NCBI RefSeq assembly: GCF_023534745.1
Contig: NZ_JAMHJQ010000020.1
Coordinates: 50,599 to 114,598 of the forward strand
DNA length: 64,000 bases
Direction: 5' to 3'
Source: Streptomyces sp. 35G-GA-8
GTDB taxonomy: Bacteria; Actinomycetota; Actinomycetes; Streptomycetales; Streptomycetaceae
A program made the translations under genes and the position numbers. How positions within the stretch are numbered: position 1 is the stretch's first letter; the number at the start of each line of letters is the position of its first letter. Below the pieces are notes generated by a model. The model did not search any database. It saw nothing but the letters and a program-made list of their open reading frames with translations, and was not told the origin of the DNA. Below, piece after piece: positions 18,331 to 26,461 of the stretch.

Positions 18331-18915
18331 CTAGACGCTCTCGGGGGCGAGGTCCACCGGCTCACCCGGGGGACCCTCGTCGAGCAGCGTGCGCAGCAGC
18401 TCGGCGAGCCTGGTCGGATACACCGTCTCACGCGCCGCCGACAGTTCGGCGGAGGTCCACCACCTCAGCCCCGCGACGCTTCGCAGCTCCAGCTCGGTCA
18501 GCCCCTCGACCGACGTCTCGGTCTGCGTCGTACGTGCCAGGAAGTACCACTCGTCCTGATCCCAGCGGCGCCCGTCGAACGGGAAGGAACAGGTCCGGCG
18601 CCACAGCACGGGCCCCAGCTCCACCTGTGTGATCCCCGTCTCCTCCGCCAGCTCGCGCAGTGCGGCCTCTTCCCGGGTCTCGTCGCCCTCCAGGCCGCCG
18701 CCGGGCGTGAACCACCAGTCGTTGTCCGGATCACCGGGCTCGTATCCATGCAGCAGCAGAATCCGGTCCGCCGGGTCCAGCAGCACCACCCGGGCCACCC
18801 GCCGCAGCTCCTGCCCACTCGGCCCGCCCGACACCGCCGTCCCCCCAGTGCCCCCGGTCCCCGTAGATCCAGCAGTCCCAGCAGTCCCAGCAGATTCAGC
18901 AGATTCAGCGGACAC
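18331..18915 (-). CDS. Nudix hydrolase
   Basis: This Nudix protein of about 194 residues hydrolyses nucleoside-diphosphate-linked substrates. The Nudix box reads GGGLEGDETREEAALRELAE followed by ETGI, with all catalytic Glu residues. The N-terminus is a low-complexity Gly/Thr/Ser/Ala run encoded by short trinucleotide-like repeats. Two GTG starts are possible, 18933 or 18915. The latter has GGGG 9 bases upstream and is preferred. Either overlaps the end of the last signal peptidase gene, indicating coupling. Confidence 0.88.
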   Translation of the reverse strand: MSAESAESAGTAGTAGSTGTGGTGGTAVSGGPSGQELRRVARVVLLDPADRILLLHGYEPGDPDNDWWFTPGGGLEGDETREEAALRELAEETGITQVELGPVLWRRTCSFPFDGRRWDQDEWYFLARTTQTETSVEGLTELELRSVAGLRWWTSAELSAARETVYPTRLAELLRTLLDEGPPGEPVDLAPESV

Positions 18916-19675
18916 CCGTGGACACCCCTTCACCGCTCCTGCCGCCGGTCCGCGGCTTCGAGAACCGCCGGGCGACCGGCCCGTACGCCGCCCCGCCGAA
19001 GATCAGCAGCGCCCCGGCCACCACCGCCACCACGATCAGTCGCACGGGCCCCGGCCCGGACACCCCGCCAGGCAGCGCGGCGAAGCCCGCCGGCCGGTCG
19101 ATCACCTCGCCCAGTGGCCAGGCCACGGCGTCGACGCGCGCGTCGACCGCCGAGCGCGGCACCGACCCCTGCCCCGCGTCCTCCAGATGGACCCGGGAAT
19201 CCAGCGAACCGCTGCGTTCATCACCGAGCAGGAACAGCTTCCCCTCGGGCACGGTCGCGTCGAAATCCGTCGTGGACGCCCGCCCACCGGCCATTCCCCG
19301 TACGTACGGTTCCTCGACCGCCGTGCCGTTGACGGTGAGCCGGCCGTCCGCGTCACAACAGGCGATCTTGTCGCCGCCGACCGCGACCACCCGCTTCACC
19401 ATCGGCATATTGGCCCAGTCGGCGTCCTTGAAGACCACCACGTCGCCGCGGCGTACCTCGTCGCCGGATATCCGCTGTGCCAGCACCCGGTCCCCCGCCT
19501 TGACGGTCGGGTCCATCGAGTTGGTCGGGACGGTGTACGGCCGGTACTCCACGGCTCCCCAGACGAACCCGCCGAGGAAGAGCACACAGCCGACGGCCAC
19601 GGCCAGCCCCGACAGCACACTGCCGAGGCGGCCATGGCCGCCGTTCGAACGTTCCGCTCGTCCTGTTCCGCTCAT
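18905..19675 (-). CDS. sipZ: Signal peptidase I (fourth of four, SipZ-like)
   Basis: A type I signal peptidase of 256 residues. The catalytic Ser lies in VPTNSMDPTVKAGDRVLA and the Lys in MVKRVVAVGGDKI. The box LFLLGDERSGSLDSR is the conserved domain E. It has one N-terminal membrane helix and a second hydrophobic segment near the C-terminus. The ATG at 19675 follows GGGGAG; a start at 19708 is possible. It lies last in the row, and its end is joined to the Nudix gene as in S. lividans, where the fourth sip gene heads a separate operon. Confidence 0.88.
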   Translation of the reverse strand: MSGTGRAERSNGGHGRLGSVLSGLAVAVGCVLFLGGFVWGAVEYRPYTVPTNSMDPTVKAGDRVLAQRISGDEVRRGDVVVFKDADWANMPMVKRVVAVGGDKIACCDADGRLTVNGTAVEEPYVRGMAGGRASTTDFDATVPEGKLFLLGDERSGSLDSRVHLEDAGQGSVPRSAVDARVDAVAWPLGEVIDRPAGFAALPGGVSGPGPVRLIVVAVVAGALLIFGGAAYGPVARRFSKPRTGGRSGEGVSTGVR

Positions 19676-19759
19676 CCCAGCACTCCCCCCGTTCCGGAGA
19701 ACGATCACTCCACCGCTCCGGAGAACGATCCTCGGAGATCGGCGATCCGGGACGGCACC

Positions 19760-20716
19760 CTACCCGGCGGTACGCCCCCGGGTAAGCCGCCTTCGGCGCC
19801 ACAGCACGAGCGGCACCGCTCCGGCCAGGCCCAGCGCCCCCGGAGCCGCGGCCGAGGCCACCGACGCCGCCGCGCTCAGCCCGGACTGGTCGAACGTGTC
19901 GGGCACCGGAAGGAACGACCAGCGGTTGATCGGCCAGGCCACCACGAAGGCACGCCCGACGACCTCGTCGTTGGAGACCGTGCCGTTTCCGGTCAGCTCC
20001 TGGTGGTAGCGGGAGTCCAGCGAGTTCTGCCGGTGGTCACCCATCACCCAGATGCTGCCCTTGGGCACGTCGATCGGCCCGAAGGGCTTGTCGTCACAGG
20101 GAGTGTTGCCCGGGTAGATGTAGTCGGTCTCGTTCAACGGAACGCCGTTGACCTGGACCTTTCCGCCCTTCTTGCACTCCACCGTGTCACCGCCGACCGC
20201 GATGACCCGCTTGATCAGGTCCTTCTCCTCGGCGGACGGCATCAGTCCGATGAAGCTCAGGAACCGCTGCGCCACATTCGGCTCGGGCGCCTGGGTGCTG
20301 TCCAGCCAGCCGCCCGGATCATGGAAGACGACGACCTCGCCACGCTCCGGCTCGGAGCCGAACCAGGGAGTGAGCTTGTCCACCAGCACCCGGTCGCCCC
20401 GCTGCAGGGTGTTCTGCATCGAGTCCGAGGGGATCGAGAACGCCTGTACCAGGAAAGTCTTGATCAGAAGCGCCAGCAGAAGCGCGATCCCGATGAGAAG
20501 GGGCAGCTCCTTCCAGAAGGAGCGCGGTTTCCTCGCGTCCGATCCTTCGCTGTCGCTGTCGCCGTCCCTATCGCCGTCCTGGATCCCACCGGACCCGTTC
20601 CCGCGTTCCGTCGACCGGGCCGTCACGTTTTCGGGCGCCTCGGCGAGCTGCTCGTGTCCCTCCTCGGGATCATCGTGTCCGGATCGTGCGCCGACCGCCA
20701 CATCCCCCACATCCAC
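19760..20716 (-). CDS. sipY: Signal peptidase I (third of four, SipY-like)
   Basis: This 318-residue signal peptidase has an acidic, Gly-rich cytoplasmic N-terminus of about 60 residues. The membrane helix follows, then the catalytic Ser in SIPSDSMQNTL, the Lys in DLIKRVIAVGGDT and domain E in WVMGDHRQNSLDSRYH. A C-terminal hydrophobic segment ends in an Arg-rich tail, giving a second membrane anchor. The start is GTG 20716, or GTG 20710, which has better GAGGAG spacing. Either places about 90 bases of coding overlap with the end of sipX. Confidence 0.88.
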   Translation of the reverse strand: MDVGDVAVGARSGHDDPEEGHEQLAEAPENVTARSTERGNGSGGIQDGDRDGDSDSEGSDARKPRSFWKELPLLIGIALLLALLIKTFLVQAFSIPSDSMQNTLQRGDRVLVDKLTPWFGSEPERGEVVVFHDPGGWLDSTQAPEPNVAQRFLSFIGLMPSAEEKDLIKRVIAVGGDTVECKKGGKVQVNGVPLNETDYIYPGNTPCDDKPFGPIDVPKGSIWVMGDHRQNSLDSRYHQELTGNGTVSNDEVVGRAFVVAWPINRWSFLPVPDTFDQSGLSAAASVASAAAPGALGLAGAVPLVLWRRRRLTRGRTAG

Positions 20717-21696
20717 TCCTCACTCCGTGCGATTACTCCGTGCGAACGCCTGCCCCGGAGACGGGACAGGCCCACCACTCCCATAACGAGCGGGAGTTCC
20801 GCAGGGGTCGGGAGCCGGATCAATCCGTTCAGATCCTGGTAAGACACAGTAAGCGACTCCGACGGCCCCAGGGCTGTCGTCGGCGCGGCGCGCGGGTCAG
20901 GAACCGACGCGTAGGTCTCCCGCTCCTCCAGCCGCCGCCAGTGACCGACCGGCCAGGCGATGACGACCGCGCGCCCCACGACCTCGTCCTCCGAGACGGT
21001 CCCCTTGTCCGCCTCCTGGAGGTGGAAGCGTGAGTCGGCCGAATTGGACCGGTGGTCCCCCATCACGAAAATGCGCCCCTCCGGCACCCGCACCTCGAAG
21101 GGGATGGTGGAGGGCACGTTCCCGGGGTTCAGATACGGCTCGGTGAGCGGGGTGCCGTTGACCGTGACTTTGCCGTCCCGGTCGCAACATTTGACGGTGT
21201 CCCCGCCGGTTGCGACGACGCGCTTGATCAGATCCTGCTCGTCGGCGGACGGCAGCAGTCCGATGAAGGTCAGCGCCTGCTTGACCTGCTTGATCACGAT
21301 CGGTGAGTCGTCCGGCGGCGGCTGCTCGTCGTGGAGCCAGTTGCCGGGGTCCTTGAAGACCACGACATCGCCCCGCTCCGGCTTCGAGCCGAACCATGGG
21401 GTCAGCTTGTCCACCAGCACCCGGTCGCTGATCCTGATCGTCTGCTCCATCGAGCCCGAGGGGATCACGAACGCCTGGACCAGGAAGGTCTTCAGGACCA
21501 GCGCGATCAGCACCGCCACGGTGATGAGTATCGGTATCTCCTTCGCCGCGGACCTGCGGCGGCGCTGTTTGACCCGGCGCGCGAGCTTACGGCGCTCCGC
21601 GCGCCCCGGCAGCGTCCGGCCGGTGGTGGGCCGGGAGCCGGTCGGCAGCCGGGTGTCCGACCCATGGCTGGGGCGACGGCGCCCCCGCTTACCCAT
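20623..21696 (-). CDS. sipX: Signal peptidase I (second of four, SipX-like)
   Basis: This 357-residue signal peptidase has a very basic cytoplasmic N-terminus (clusters of Arg/Lys up to residue 50). It has one membrane helix, Ser in VIPSGSMEQTIRISDRVLV and Lys in DLIKRVVATGGDTVKCC. Domain E is FVMGDHRSNSADSRFH. The ATG at 21696 overlaps the sipW stop by 8 bases. The C-terminus lacks a long second anchor but extends 25 residues into sequence that also encodes the start of sipY. Confidence 0.88.
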   Translation of the reverse strand: MGKRGRRRPSHGSDTRLPTGSRPTTGRTLPGRAERRKLARRVKQRRRRSAAKEIPILITVAVLIALVLKTFLVQAFVIPSGSMEQTIRISDRVLVDKLTPWFGSKPERGDVVVFKDPGNWLHDEQPPPDDSPIVIKQVKQALTFIGLLPSADEQDLIKRVVATGGDTVKCCDRDGKVTVNGTPLTEPYLNPGNVPSTIPFEVRVPEGRIFVMGDHRSNSADSRFHLQEADKGTVSEDEVVGRAVVIAWPVGHWRRLEERETYASVPDPRAAPTTALGPSESLTVSYQDLNGLIRLPTPAELPLVMGVVGLSRLRGRRSHGVIARSEEWMWGMWRSAHDPDTMIPRRDTSSSPRRPKT

Positions 21697-22570
21697 GGGC
21701 ACCGCCCGGAATCCCCGCGTCACCCGAGGTCCCCGTGCCACCCGGCGCGCCCGCGCCCGCGTCCGCCGGGGTCACCGCGCCTCCCGGGCTCCGTACGTCG
21801 TGGAAGGCCCCTGTCGGCTCCAGGACGGCCCAGCGGCCCAGCGGCCAGCCGATCCAGTCCGCCCGTCCGATGACCTTGTCCACGGGCACCATGCCGCCGC
21901 CGGGGTCGCCGAGATGGTCGCGGGAGTCGCGCGAATTGCTGCGGTGGTCGCCCATCACCCAGAGCGTGCCCTGGGGTACGACGATGTCGAAGGGAACGCT
22001 GGAGGGGGCGTCGCCGGCGTACAGGTACCCCTCGTCCACAGCCCGGCCGTTCACCTCGACCCTGCCCCCCTTGTCGCAGCAGACCACCCGGTCACCCCCC
22101 ACACCGACCACACGCTTGACGAAGTCGGTCTCGGCGGGTGCGGCGAGACCGAGGGCCGCGGCCGCCCCGTGCAGCAGCCCGGTGACGGGGTTCTCCCCCG
22201 GCGGCTCCTGGACGAAGGATCCGGTGCCGTCGAAGACCACCACATCACCGCGCTCCGGCGCGGTACCGAAACGGTACGCCAACTTGTTGACCAGCACGCG
22301 GTCCCCGACCTGGAGAGTGGGCCGCATCGAGCCGCTGGGGATCAGGAACGGCTGCACAACGAAGCTGCTGAGCAGCAGCGCGAAGACGGCGCAGGCGAGC
22401 GCGAGGAGGCCCGCCCTGCGCCAGGAGGGCCCGGACAGCCCGGGGAATCCGGGAACTCCGGAGAGTCCGGGGAGCCGCCCGGAGGAACGCGCGGAGCGCG
22501 ATCCCTCTTCCGTCCCGTCGTGGGATCCGGAAGAGCGATCGCGCTCCGTCTGCCGTTCTTCGGTGTCCAT
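21689..22570 (-). CDS. sipW: Signal peptidase I (first of four, SipW-like)
   Basis: This 293-residue signal peptidase is first in the row after rplS. It has a charged, then Gly/Pro/Ser-rich cytoplasmic tail, one membrane helix, Ser in LIPSGSMRPTLQVGDRVLV, Lys in DFVKRVVGVGGDRVVCC and domain E in WVMGDHRSNSRDSRDH. The C-terminus is Gly/Ala/Pro-rich without a clear second anchor. Having several signal peptidases with different anchors is typical of heavily secreting streptomycetes. Confidence 0.9.
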   Translation of the reverse strand: MDTEERQTERDRSSGSHDGTEEGSRSARSSGRLPGLSGVPGFPGLSGPSWRRAGLLALACAVFALLLSSFVVQPFLIPSGSMRPTLQVGDRVLVNKLAYRFGTAPERGDVVVFDGTGSFVQEPPGENPVTGLLHGAAAALGLAAPAETDFVKRVVGVGGDRVVCCDKGGRVEVNGRAVDEGYLYAGDAPSSVPFDIVVPQGTLWVMGDHRSNSRDSRDHLGDPGGGMVPVDKVIGRADWIGWPLGRWAVLEPTGAFHDVRSPGGAVTPADAGAGAPGGTGTSGDAGIPGGAHG

Positions 22571-22641
22571 CGGGGCCAGATCTTATCCGGCGGCCCTGTG
22601 GACCCGGGTGCGCGCCCGGACCGAGCCGGACGCCGCGGGTC

Positions 22642-22992
22642 CTACCTGTCGCGCTTCTCCTTGATCTTCGCGGCCTTGCCGCGCAGCTCACGGAGGTAGT
22701 ACAGCTTCGCGCGACGGACGTCACCGCGGCTGACCAGCTCGATCTTCTCGAAGATCGGGCTGTGCACCGGGAAAGTACGCTCGACGCCGACGGAGAAGGA
22801 GACCTTGCGGACCGTGAAGGTCTCACGGACACCGGATCCCTGGCGGCGGATGACCACGCCCTTGAACTGCTGGATACGGGAGCGGTTGCCCTCGATGACA
22901 CGTACGTGGACGTTCACGGTGTCACCGGGACGGAAAGCGGGGAGGTCGCTGCGGAGCGACGATGCGTCGACGACGTCGAGCAGGCTGGCCAT
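22642..22992 (-). CDS. rplS: 50S ribosomal protein L19
   Basis: L19 lies at the 30S-50S interface. The ATG at 22992 gives 116 residues, the family length, and follows GAGGAAG. Landmarks are [20 protein letters not shown], the [20 protein letters not shown] block and [20 protein letters not shown]. It is downstream of trmD in the usual rpsP-rimM-trmD-rplS order. Confidence 0.96.
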   Translation of the reverse strand: MASLLDVVDASSLRSDLPAFRPGDTVNVHVRVIEGNRSRIQQFKGVVIRRQGSGVRETFTVRKVSFSVGVERTFPVHSPIFEKIELVSRGDVRRAKLYYLRELRGKAAKIKEKRDR

Positions 22993-23121
22993 GAAGGTCT
23001 GCTTCCTCGCTGATGCCACAGGTCATCAGCGGATATCGAGAGAGAGTCCGATGTGCCGTTCGCGTCGGGCGGGCGTCGTTCCCCCTGTGGCAGGGGCGCA
23101 CGCCGGACGTAAGGCAGCGGC

Positions 23122-23943
23122 CTATTCTTCCATGGCCTCGGGCCTGCGCCAAAATCGGCCACCTGGCTCCGGCGCCCAGCCCAGGATGGAGAGCATCTCG
23201 CGGTCCTTCTTGTCGAAGGACGCGGGATCGCAACGCTCGATCAGATCGGGCCGGTTGAGGGCCGTACGCCGGAACGCCTCGTCCCGCCGCCAGCGCGCGA
23301 TCCTGCCGTGGTGGCCGCTGAGCAGCACATCCGGAATCCCGCGCCCGCGCCACTCCGGCGGCTTCGTGTAGACGGGGCCCTCCAGCAGATTCGCCATCGC
23401 GCCGGGGGCGAAGGAATCGTCGCGGTGCGACTCCGCGTTGCCGAGCACACCGGGCAGCAGCCGGGCCACGGCCTCCGTGATCACCAGTACGGCCGCCTCG
23501 CCGCCCGCGAGCACATAGTCGCCGATCGAGACCTCGACCACCGGTATCCGGGTCGCGTACTCGTCGATGACCCGGCGGTCGATGCCCTCGTAGCGCGCCG
23601 GCGTGAAGACCAGCCAGGGCCGCTCGGAGAGTCCGACGGCCAGCTCCTGGGTGAAGGGGCGGCCACTGGGCGTGGGGACGACCAGGACCGGGCCATGGGC
23701 GCCCGACTCGTAGCCGCTCGCCAGGACGTCGTCCAGCGCGTCGCCCCAGGGCTCGGTCTTCATGACCATGCCGGGACCACCGCCGTACGGGGTGTCGTCG
23801 ACCGTGTTGTGGCGGTCGTACGTCCACTCCCGGAGGTCGTGTACGTGGACATCGAGCCGGCCGCGCGCGCGGGCCTTGCCGACGAGTGAGACGTTCAGCG
23901 GCTCCAGGTACTCCGGGAAGATCGTGACCACATCGAGCCGCAT
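23122..23943 (-). CDS. trmD: tRNA (guanine-37-N1) methyltransferase
   Basis: TrmD is a SPOUT enzyme that methylates G37 of tRNAs and prevents +1 frameshifting. The 273-residue protein starts [19 protein letters not shown]. It contains DDTPYGGGPGMVMKTEP, the trefoil-knot segments YEGIDRRV and VSIGDYVLAGGEAA, and the C-terminal PDVLLSGHHGRIARWRRDEA. Its ATG shares one base with the rimM stop. Confidence 0.96.
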   Translation of the reverse strand: MRLDVVTIFPEYLEPLNVSLVGKARARGRLDVHVHDLREWTYDRHNTVDDTPYGGGPGMVMKTEPWGDALDDVLASGYESGAHGPVLVVPTPSGRPFTQELAVGLSERPWLVFTPARYEGIDRRVIDEYATRIPVVEVSIGDYVLAGGEAAVLVITEAVARLLPGVLGNAESHRDDSFAPGAMANLLEGPVYTKPPEWRGRGIPDVLLSGHHGRIARWRRDEAFRRTALNRPDLIERCDPASFDKKDREMLSILGWAPEPGGRFWRRPEAMEE

Positions 23944-24575
23944 CAGCCGCCGTCCTTACCGGCCGCGCCGTCCTCGCCCGTCGCCGCGCCGTCCTCGTCC
24001 GGGGCTTCACCGGCCGAGTCGGCGGCCGGGTCGGCGTCCCGGCTGGAGGCGATCTCCGCCCTGTCGTCGATCAGCCCCGGCGGCGGGTCGATGACGGCCC
24101 GCTGCTCCTCCAGGTCGATCTCGGTGACGATCTCCTCCACGAACGGGATCATCACCTCGCTGCCGTCCGGCCGTTCCACGATGAACAGGTCCTGCGAGGG
24201 CAGATGCGAGATCTCGGTGATCCGCCCGACCTCCGTGCCGTCGGCCAGCACCACATCCAGGTCCATCAGCTGATGGTCGTAGAACTCCTCGGGATCCTCG
24301 GGGAGTTCCTCGGGGTCGACCTCCGCGATCAGCAGGACATTGCGCAGCGCCTCGGCGCCCGTACGGTCGCGTACGCCCTCGAAGCGCAGCAGCAGCCTGC
24401 CGCTGTGCACCCGGCCCGTCTCGATCCTCAGCGGCCCGGCCTGGGCCGGTTCCGTGGCGAGTACGGCGCCGGGGCCGAGCCGCAGTTCGGGCTCGTCCGT
24501 ACGTACTTCTACGGTGACCTCACCCTTGATCCCATGGGCGCGGCCCACCCGCCCGACCACCAACTGCACTGACAC
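23943..24575 (-). CDS. rimM: 16S rRNA processing protein RimM
   Basis: RimM assists assembly of the 30S head and binds S19. The 210-residue product has the N-terminal RimM barrel ([20 protein letters not shown]) and the PRC barrel ([20 protein letters not shown], then [16 protein letters not shown]). A tail of about 40 residues rich in Asp/Ala/Gly is longer than in E. coli. It is translated in coupling with trmD. Confidence 0.94.
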   Translation of the reverse strand: MSVQLVVGRVGRAHGIKGEVTVEVRTDEPELRLGPGAVLATEPAQAGPLRIETGRVHSGRLLLRFEGVRDRTGAEALRNVLLIAEVDPEELPEDPEEFYDHQLMDLDVVLADGTEVGRITEISHLPSQDLFIVERPDGSEVMIPFVEEIVTEIDLEEQRAVIDPPPGLIDDRAEIASSRDADPAADSAGEAPDEDGAATGEDGAAGKDGG

Positions 24576-24587
24576 TCCACCTTCTTG

Positions 24588-24655
24588 TCACGATCACGCG
24601 TCACGATCACGCGCGGGAAACAGCGAAGGCCGGGAAGGCCGTGGCCCTCCCGGCC
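24588..24655 (-). terminator. Tandem 13-mer plus hairpin before rimM
   Basis: A perfect tandem repeat of TCACGATCACGCG occupies 24588-24613. Arms 24628-24640 and 24643-24655 then pair at 12 of 13 positions with a 2-base loop. The block sits between the KH gene and rimM. It may lower transcription of the distal operon genes or protect a processed end. Confidence 0.45.
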
Positions 24656-24675
24656 CCTGCCGGTGTTCTGCTGTC

Positions 24676-24915
24676 TCAGCGGACCTGGTCCACGTCGATG
24701 AGATCGACGCGGATGCCACGGCCGCCGATGGCGCCCACGACGGTCCGCAGAGCACGTGCGGTGCGGCCGTTGCGGCCGATCACCTTGCCGAGGTCGTCCG
24801 GGTGCACCCGGACCTCCAGCACACGGCCGCGGCGCAGGTTGCGCGAGGCCACCTGCACTTCGTCCGGATTGTCGACGATGCCCTTCACGAGGTGCTCAAG
24901 AGCCTCCTCGAGCAT
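24676..24915 (-). CDS. khpA: KH-domain RNA-binding protein (KhpA/YlqC)
   Basis: This 79-residue protein consists of one KH domain. The RNA-binding GxxG loop is visible in DDLGKVIGRNGRTARALRTV. KhpA proteins bind small and messenger RNAs and influence cell division in Firmicutes. The gene sits between rpsP and rimM with a 2-base gap after rpsP, the widely conserved arrangement. Confidence 0.92.
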   Translation of the reverse strand: MLEEALEHLVKGIVDNPDEVQVASRNLRRGRVLEVRVHPDDLGKVIGRNGRTARALRTVVGAIGGRGIRVDLIDVDQVR

Positions 24916-24917
24916 GC

Positions 24918-25361
24918 TCAGGCCTCGGTCGACTCGGCGGCCGAGGACTCGGTCCCGGCTTCGTCGGCCTTCTTGTCGGACTTCTTGGCCTTCTGAGTGA
25001 TCGCCTCACCCTTGGGCTCGTCGCCGGCGTCCTTCGCGGCGGCCTCGAAGAGGGCGCGCTTGTCGGCCTTCGGCTCCGGCTGGAGCAGCGGCGCGGGGGC
25101 CGGCAGGCCCTTGTGCGCCTGCCAGTCACCGGTGAGCTTGAGGATCGCGAGAACCGGCTCGGTCGGCTGGGCGCCGACGGACAGCCAGTAACGCGCGCGC
25201 TCCGAGTCGACCTCGATGCGCGAGGGGTTCTGCACCGGGTGGTACAGACCGATCTCCTCGATGGCCCGGCCGTCACGGCGGGTACGGGAGTCGGCGACGA
25301 TGATGCGGTAGTGAGGCGAACGGATCTTGCCCAGACGCTTCAGCTTGATCTTGACTGCCAC
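24918..25361 (-). CDS. rpsP: 30S ribosomal protein S16
   Basis: S16 binds early in 30S assembly. The GTG at 25361 starts [20 protein letters not shown], the standard S16 N-terminus, with GGAG upstream. The domain ends near residue 90. A Lys/Ala/Glu-rich tail makes the protein 147 residues, longer than the roughly 80-90 typical of E. coli but common in streptomycetes. Confidence 0.95.
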   Translation of the reverse strand: MAVKIKLKRLGKIRSPHYRIIVADSRTRRDGRAIEEIGLYHPVQNPSRIEVDSERARYWLSVGAQPTEPVLAILKLTGDWQAHKGLPAPAPLLQPEPKADKRALFEAAAKDAGDEPKGEAITQKAKKSDKKADEAGTESSAAESTEA

Positions 25362-25571
25362 TGGAGTGGTGTCTCCTGGTCTTGACGTGGTTGGGCACAA
25401 CGGGATGCCGCGTGGGGTTGCGGTACCCGATCCGCCCGATGGACGCGTCAGCCGGAGGAGAGAGGGGTCCTGTGCGACTGTCGAGTACAGCTGGTCATTC
25501 TGCCATACGACCGCGACCGGGCATGACGCGGCGACGGGCAGGGGACGGGAGCGGCCGGGACGGCCGGTGAC

Positions 25572-26165
25572 TCAGCCCGCGGCACCGACCACTTCGGGGA
25601 TACGGAAGGGCTTGCCGCAGCCGCCGCAGACGATCGGGGCCTGGGCGAGGACCGAGGGTACGACCCGTACGTTCCGCCCGCAGTCACAGACCGCCTTGAC
25701 GCGTACCCCGCCACCGGACGAGCCGTGTCTCGCGGCAGGACCGCGGAAGCTGCGCTTGGTGTCGGCGGCCGTCGCGACCGTGTGCGCCTTGAGGGCGCGC
25801 TGCAATCGCTCGATGGTGGGACGGTACCGCCGCTTCGCCTCGGGACTGAGCGAGACCAGGGAGAAACCGCTGCTGGGATGCGGCTCCTCGGGATGGTCCA
25901 GGCCCATCTCCTCGGCGATGGCGAGGAATCGGCGGTTGTGATAGCGGCCCGCCCGCGAGGTGTCGCGGACACCTCTGGCCGCGGCGATGCCATGGACCGC
26001 TTCGTGAAGCAGTCGTTCGAAGGAGAGCTCGGCGCCACAGGCGGACGACGACTCTCCGATCAGGGACTCTGGCGCGGCAAGATCCGGCAGCTCGGGGTGG
26101 GACCGCTGAATATCGGCCCACGCCTGCGCCAGCTCTGCGGCGAGAACAGGTGGTGTCGTGCTCAC
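25572..26165 (-). CDS. SprT-like zinc protein with C-terminal zinc ribbon
   Basis: The 197-residue protein has an HExxH site in LLHEAVHGIAAARGVRDTS, followed by GRYHNRRFLAIAEEMGLD. This layout is characteristic of SprT/Wss1-like zinc peptidases. The C-terminal 45 residues form a zinc ribbon with CDCGRNVRVV and CGGCGKPFRIP. No signal peptide is present, so it acts in the cytoplasm. SprT-family proteins degrade DNA-protein crosslinks in eukaryotes; bacterial roles are mostly unknown. The gene stands alone behind an AT-rich promoter region containing a palindrome. Confidence 0.75.
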   Translation of the reverse strand: MSTTPPVLAAELAQAWADIQRSHPELPDLAAPESLIGESSSACGAELSFERLLHEAVHGIAAARGVRDTSRAGRYHNRRFLAIAEEMGLDHPEEPHPSSGFSLVSLSPEAKRRYRPTIERLQRALKAHTVATAADTKRSFRGPAARHGSSGGGVRVKAVCDCGRNVRVVPSVLAQAPIVCGGCGKPFRIPEVVGAAG

Positions 26166-26214
26166 GTCGTGAACAACGAGCCGGAGCCCTCCCGGGTTCC
26201 ATTACGGGGCATCT

Positions 26215-26225
26215 CAAATAATTTG
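26215..26225. promoter_or_regulatory. AT-rich palindrome upstream of the SprT-like gene
   Basis: CAAATAATTTG is a perfect 11-base palindrome 50 bases upstream of the SprT-like start, in an otherwise very GC-rich context. It is a candidate operator or the melting part of a promoter. No clear -35/-10 pair could be assigned. Confidence 0.35.
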
Positions 26226-26235
26226 CACGTACCCG

Positions 26236-26358
26236 TCAGTTGTCATTGATGCGTCCGGACGAGGGCGGGTGCGCTGATCTGCGGAGAAGCCTCACAGCTC
26301 CTACCAAGGTGGTACGTAGCGACTCGTACGCTTCGACGCGTAGACGATCTACGTACAC
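26236..26358 (-). CDS. Possible 40-residue small protein
   Basis: A GTG at 26358 preceded by AGGGGAAG opens a frame of 40 residues, VYVDRLRVEAYESLRTTLVG and then an Arg/Ser/Pro-rich end. The frame can be extended upstream into proS, but that part is an obvious shadow. It lies just before the SprT-like gene on the same strand. Codon third positions are less GC-biased than in neighbours. It may be a leader peptide or not translated at all. Confidence 0.25.
   Translation of the reverse strand: MYVDRLRVEAYESLRTTLVGAVRLLRRSAHPPSSGRINDN
26312..26356. promoter_or_regulatory. 8-bp inverted repeat between proS and the SprT-like gene
   Basis: GTACGTAG at 26312-26319 is mirrored by CTACGTAC at 26349-26356, with 29 bases between. 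The site covers the beginning of the possible small frame. It could be an operator or a loose hairpin. Confidence 0.3.
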
Positions 26359-26461
26359 CCGCGCTTCCCCTTGAGGAGGAGTTCCGTCGGAGGAGTCCCG
26401 AGGAGTTCCGCCGCGGGGGCGACTGCCCAGGGACTCGCCGGACTCCTGGTGACGGATGCGC

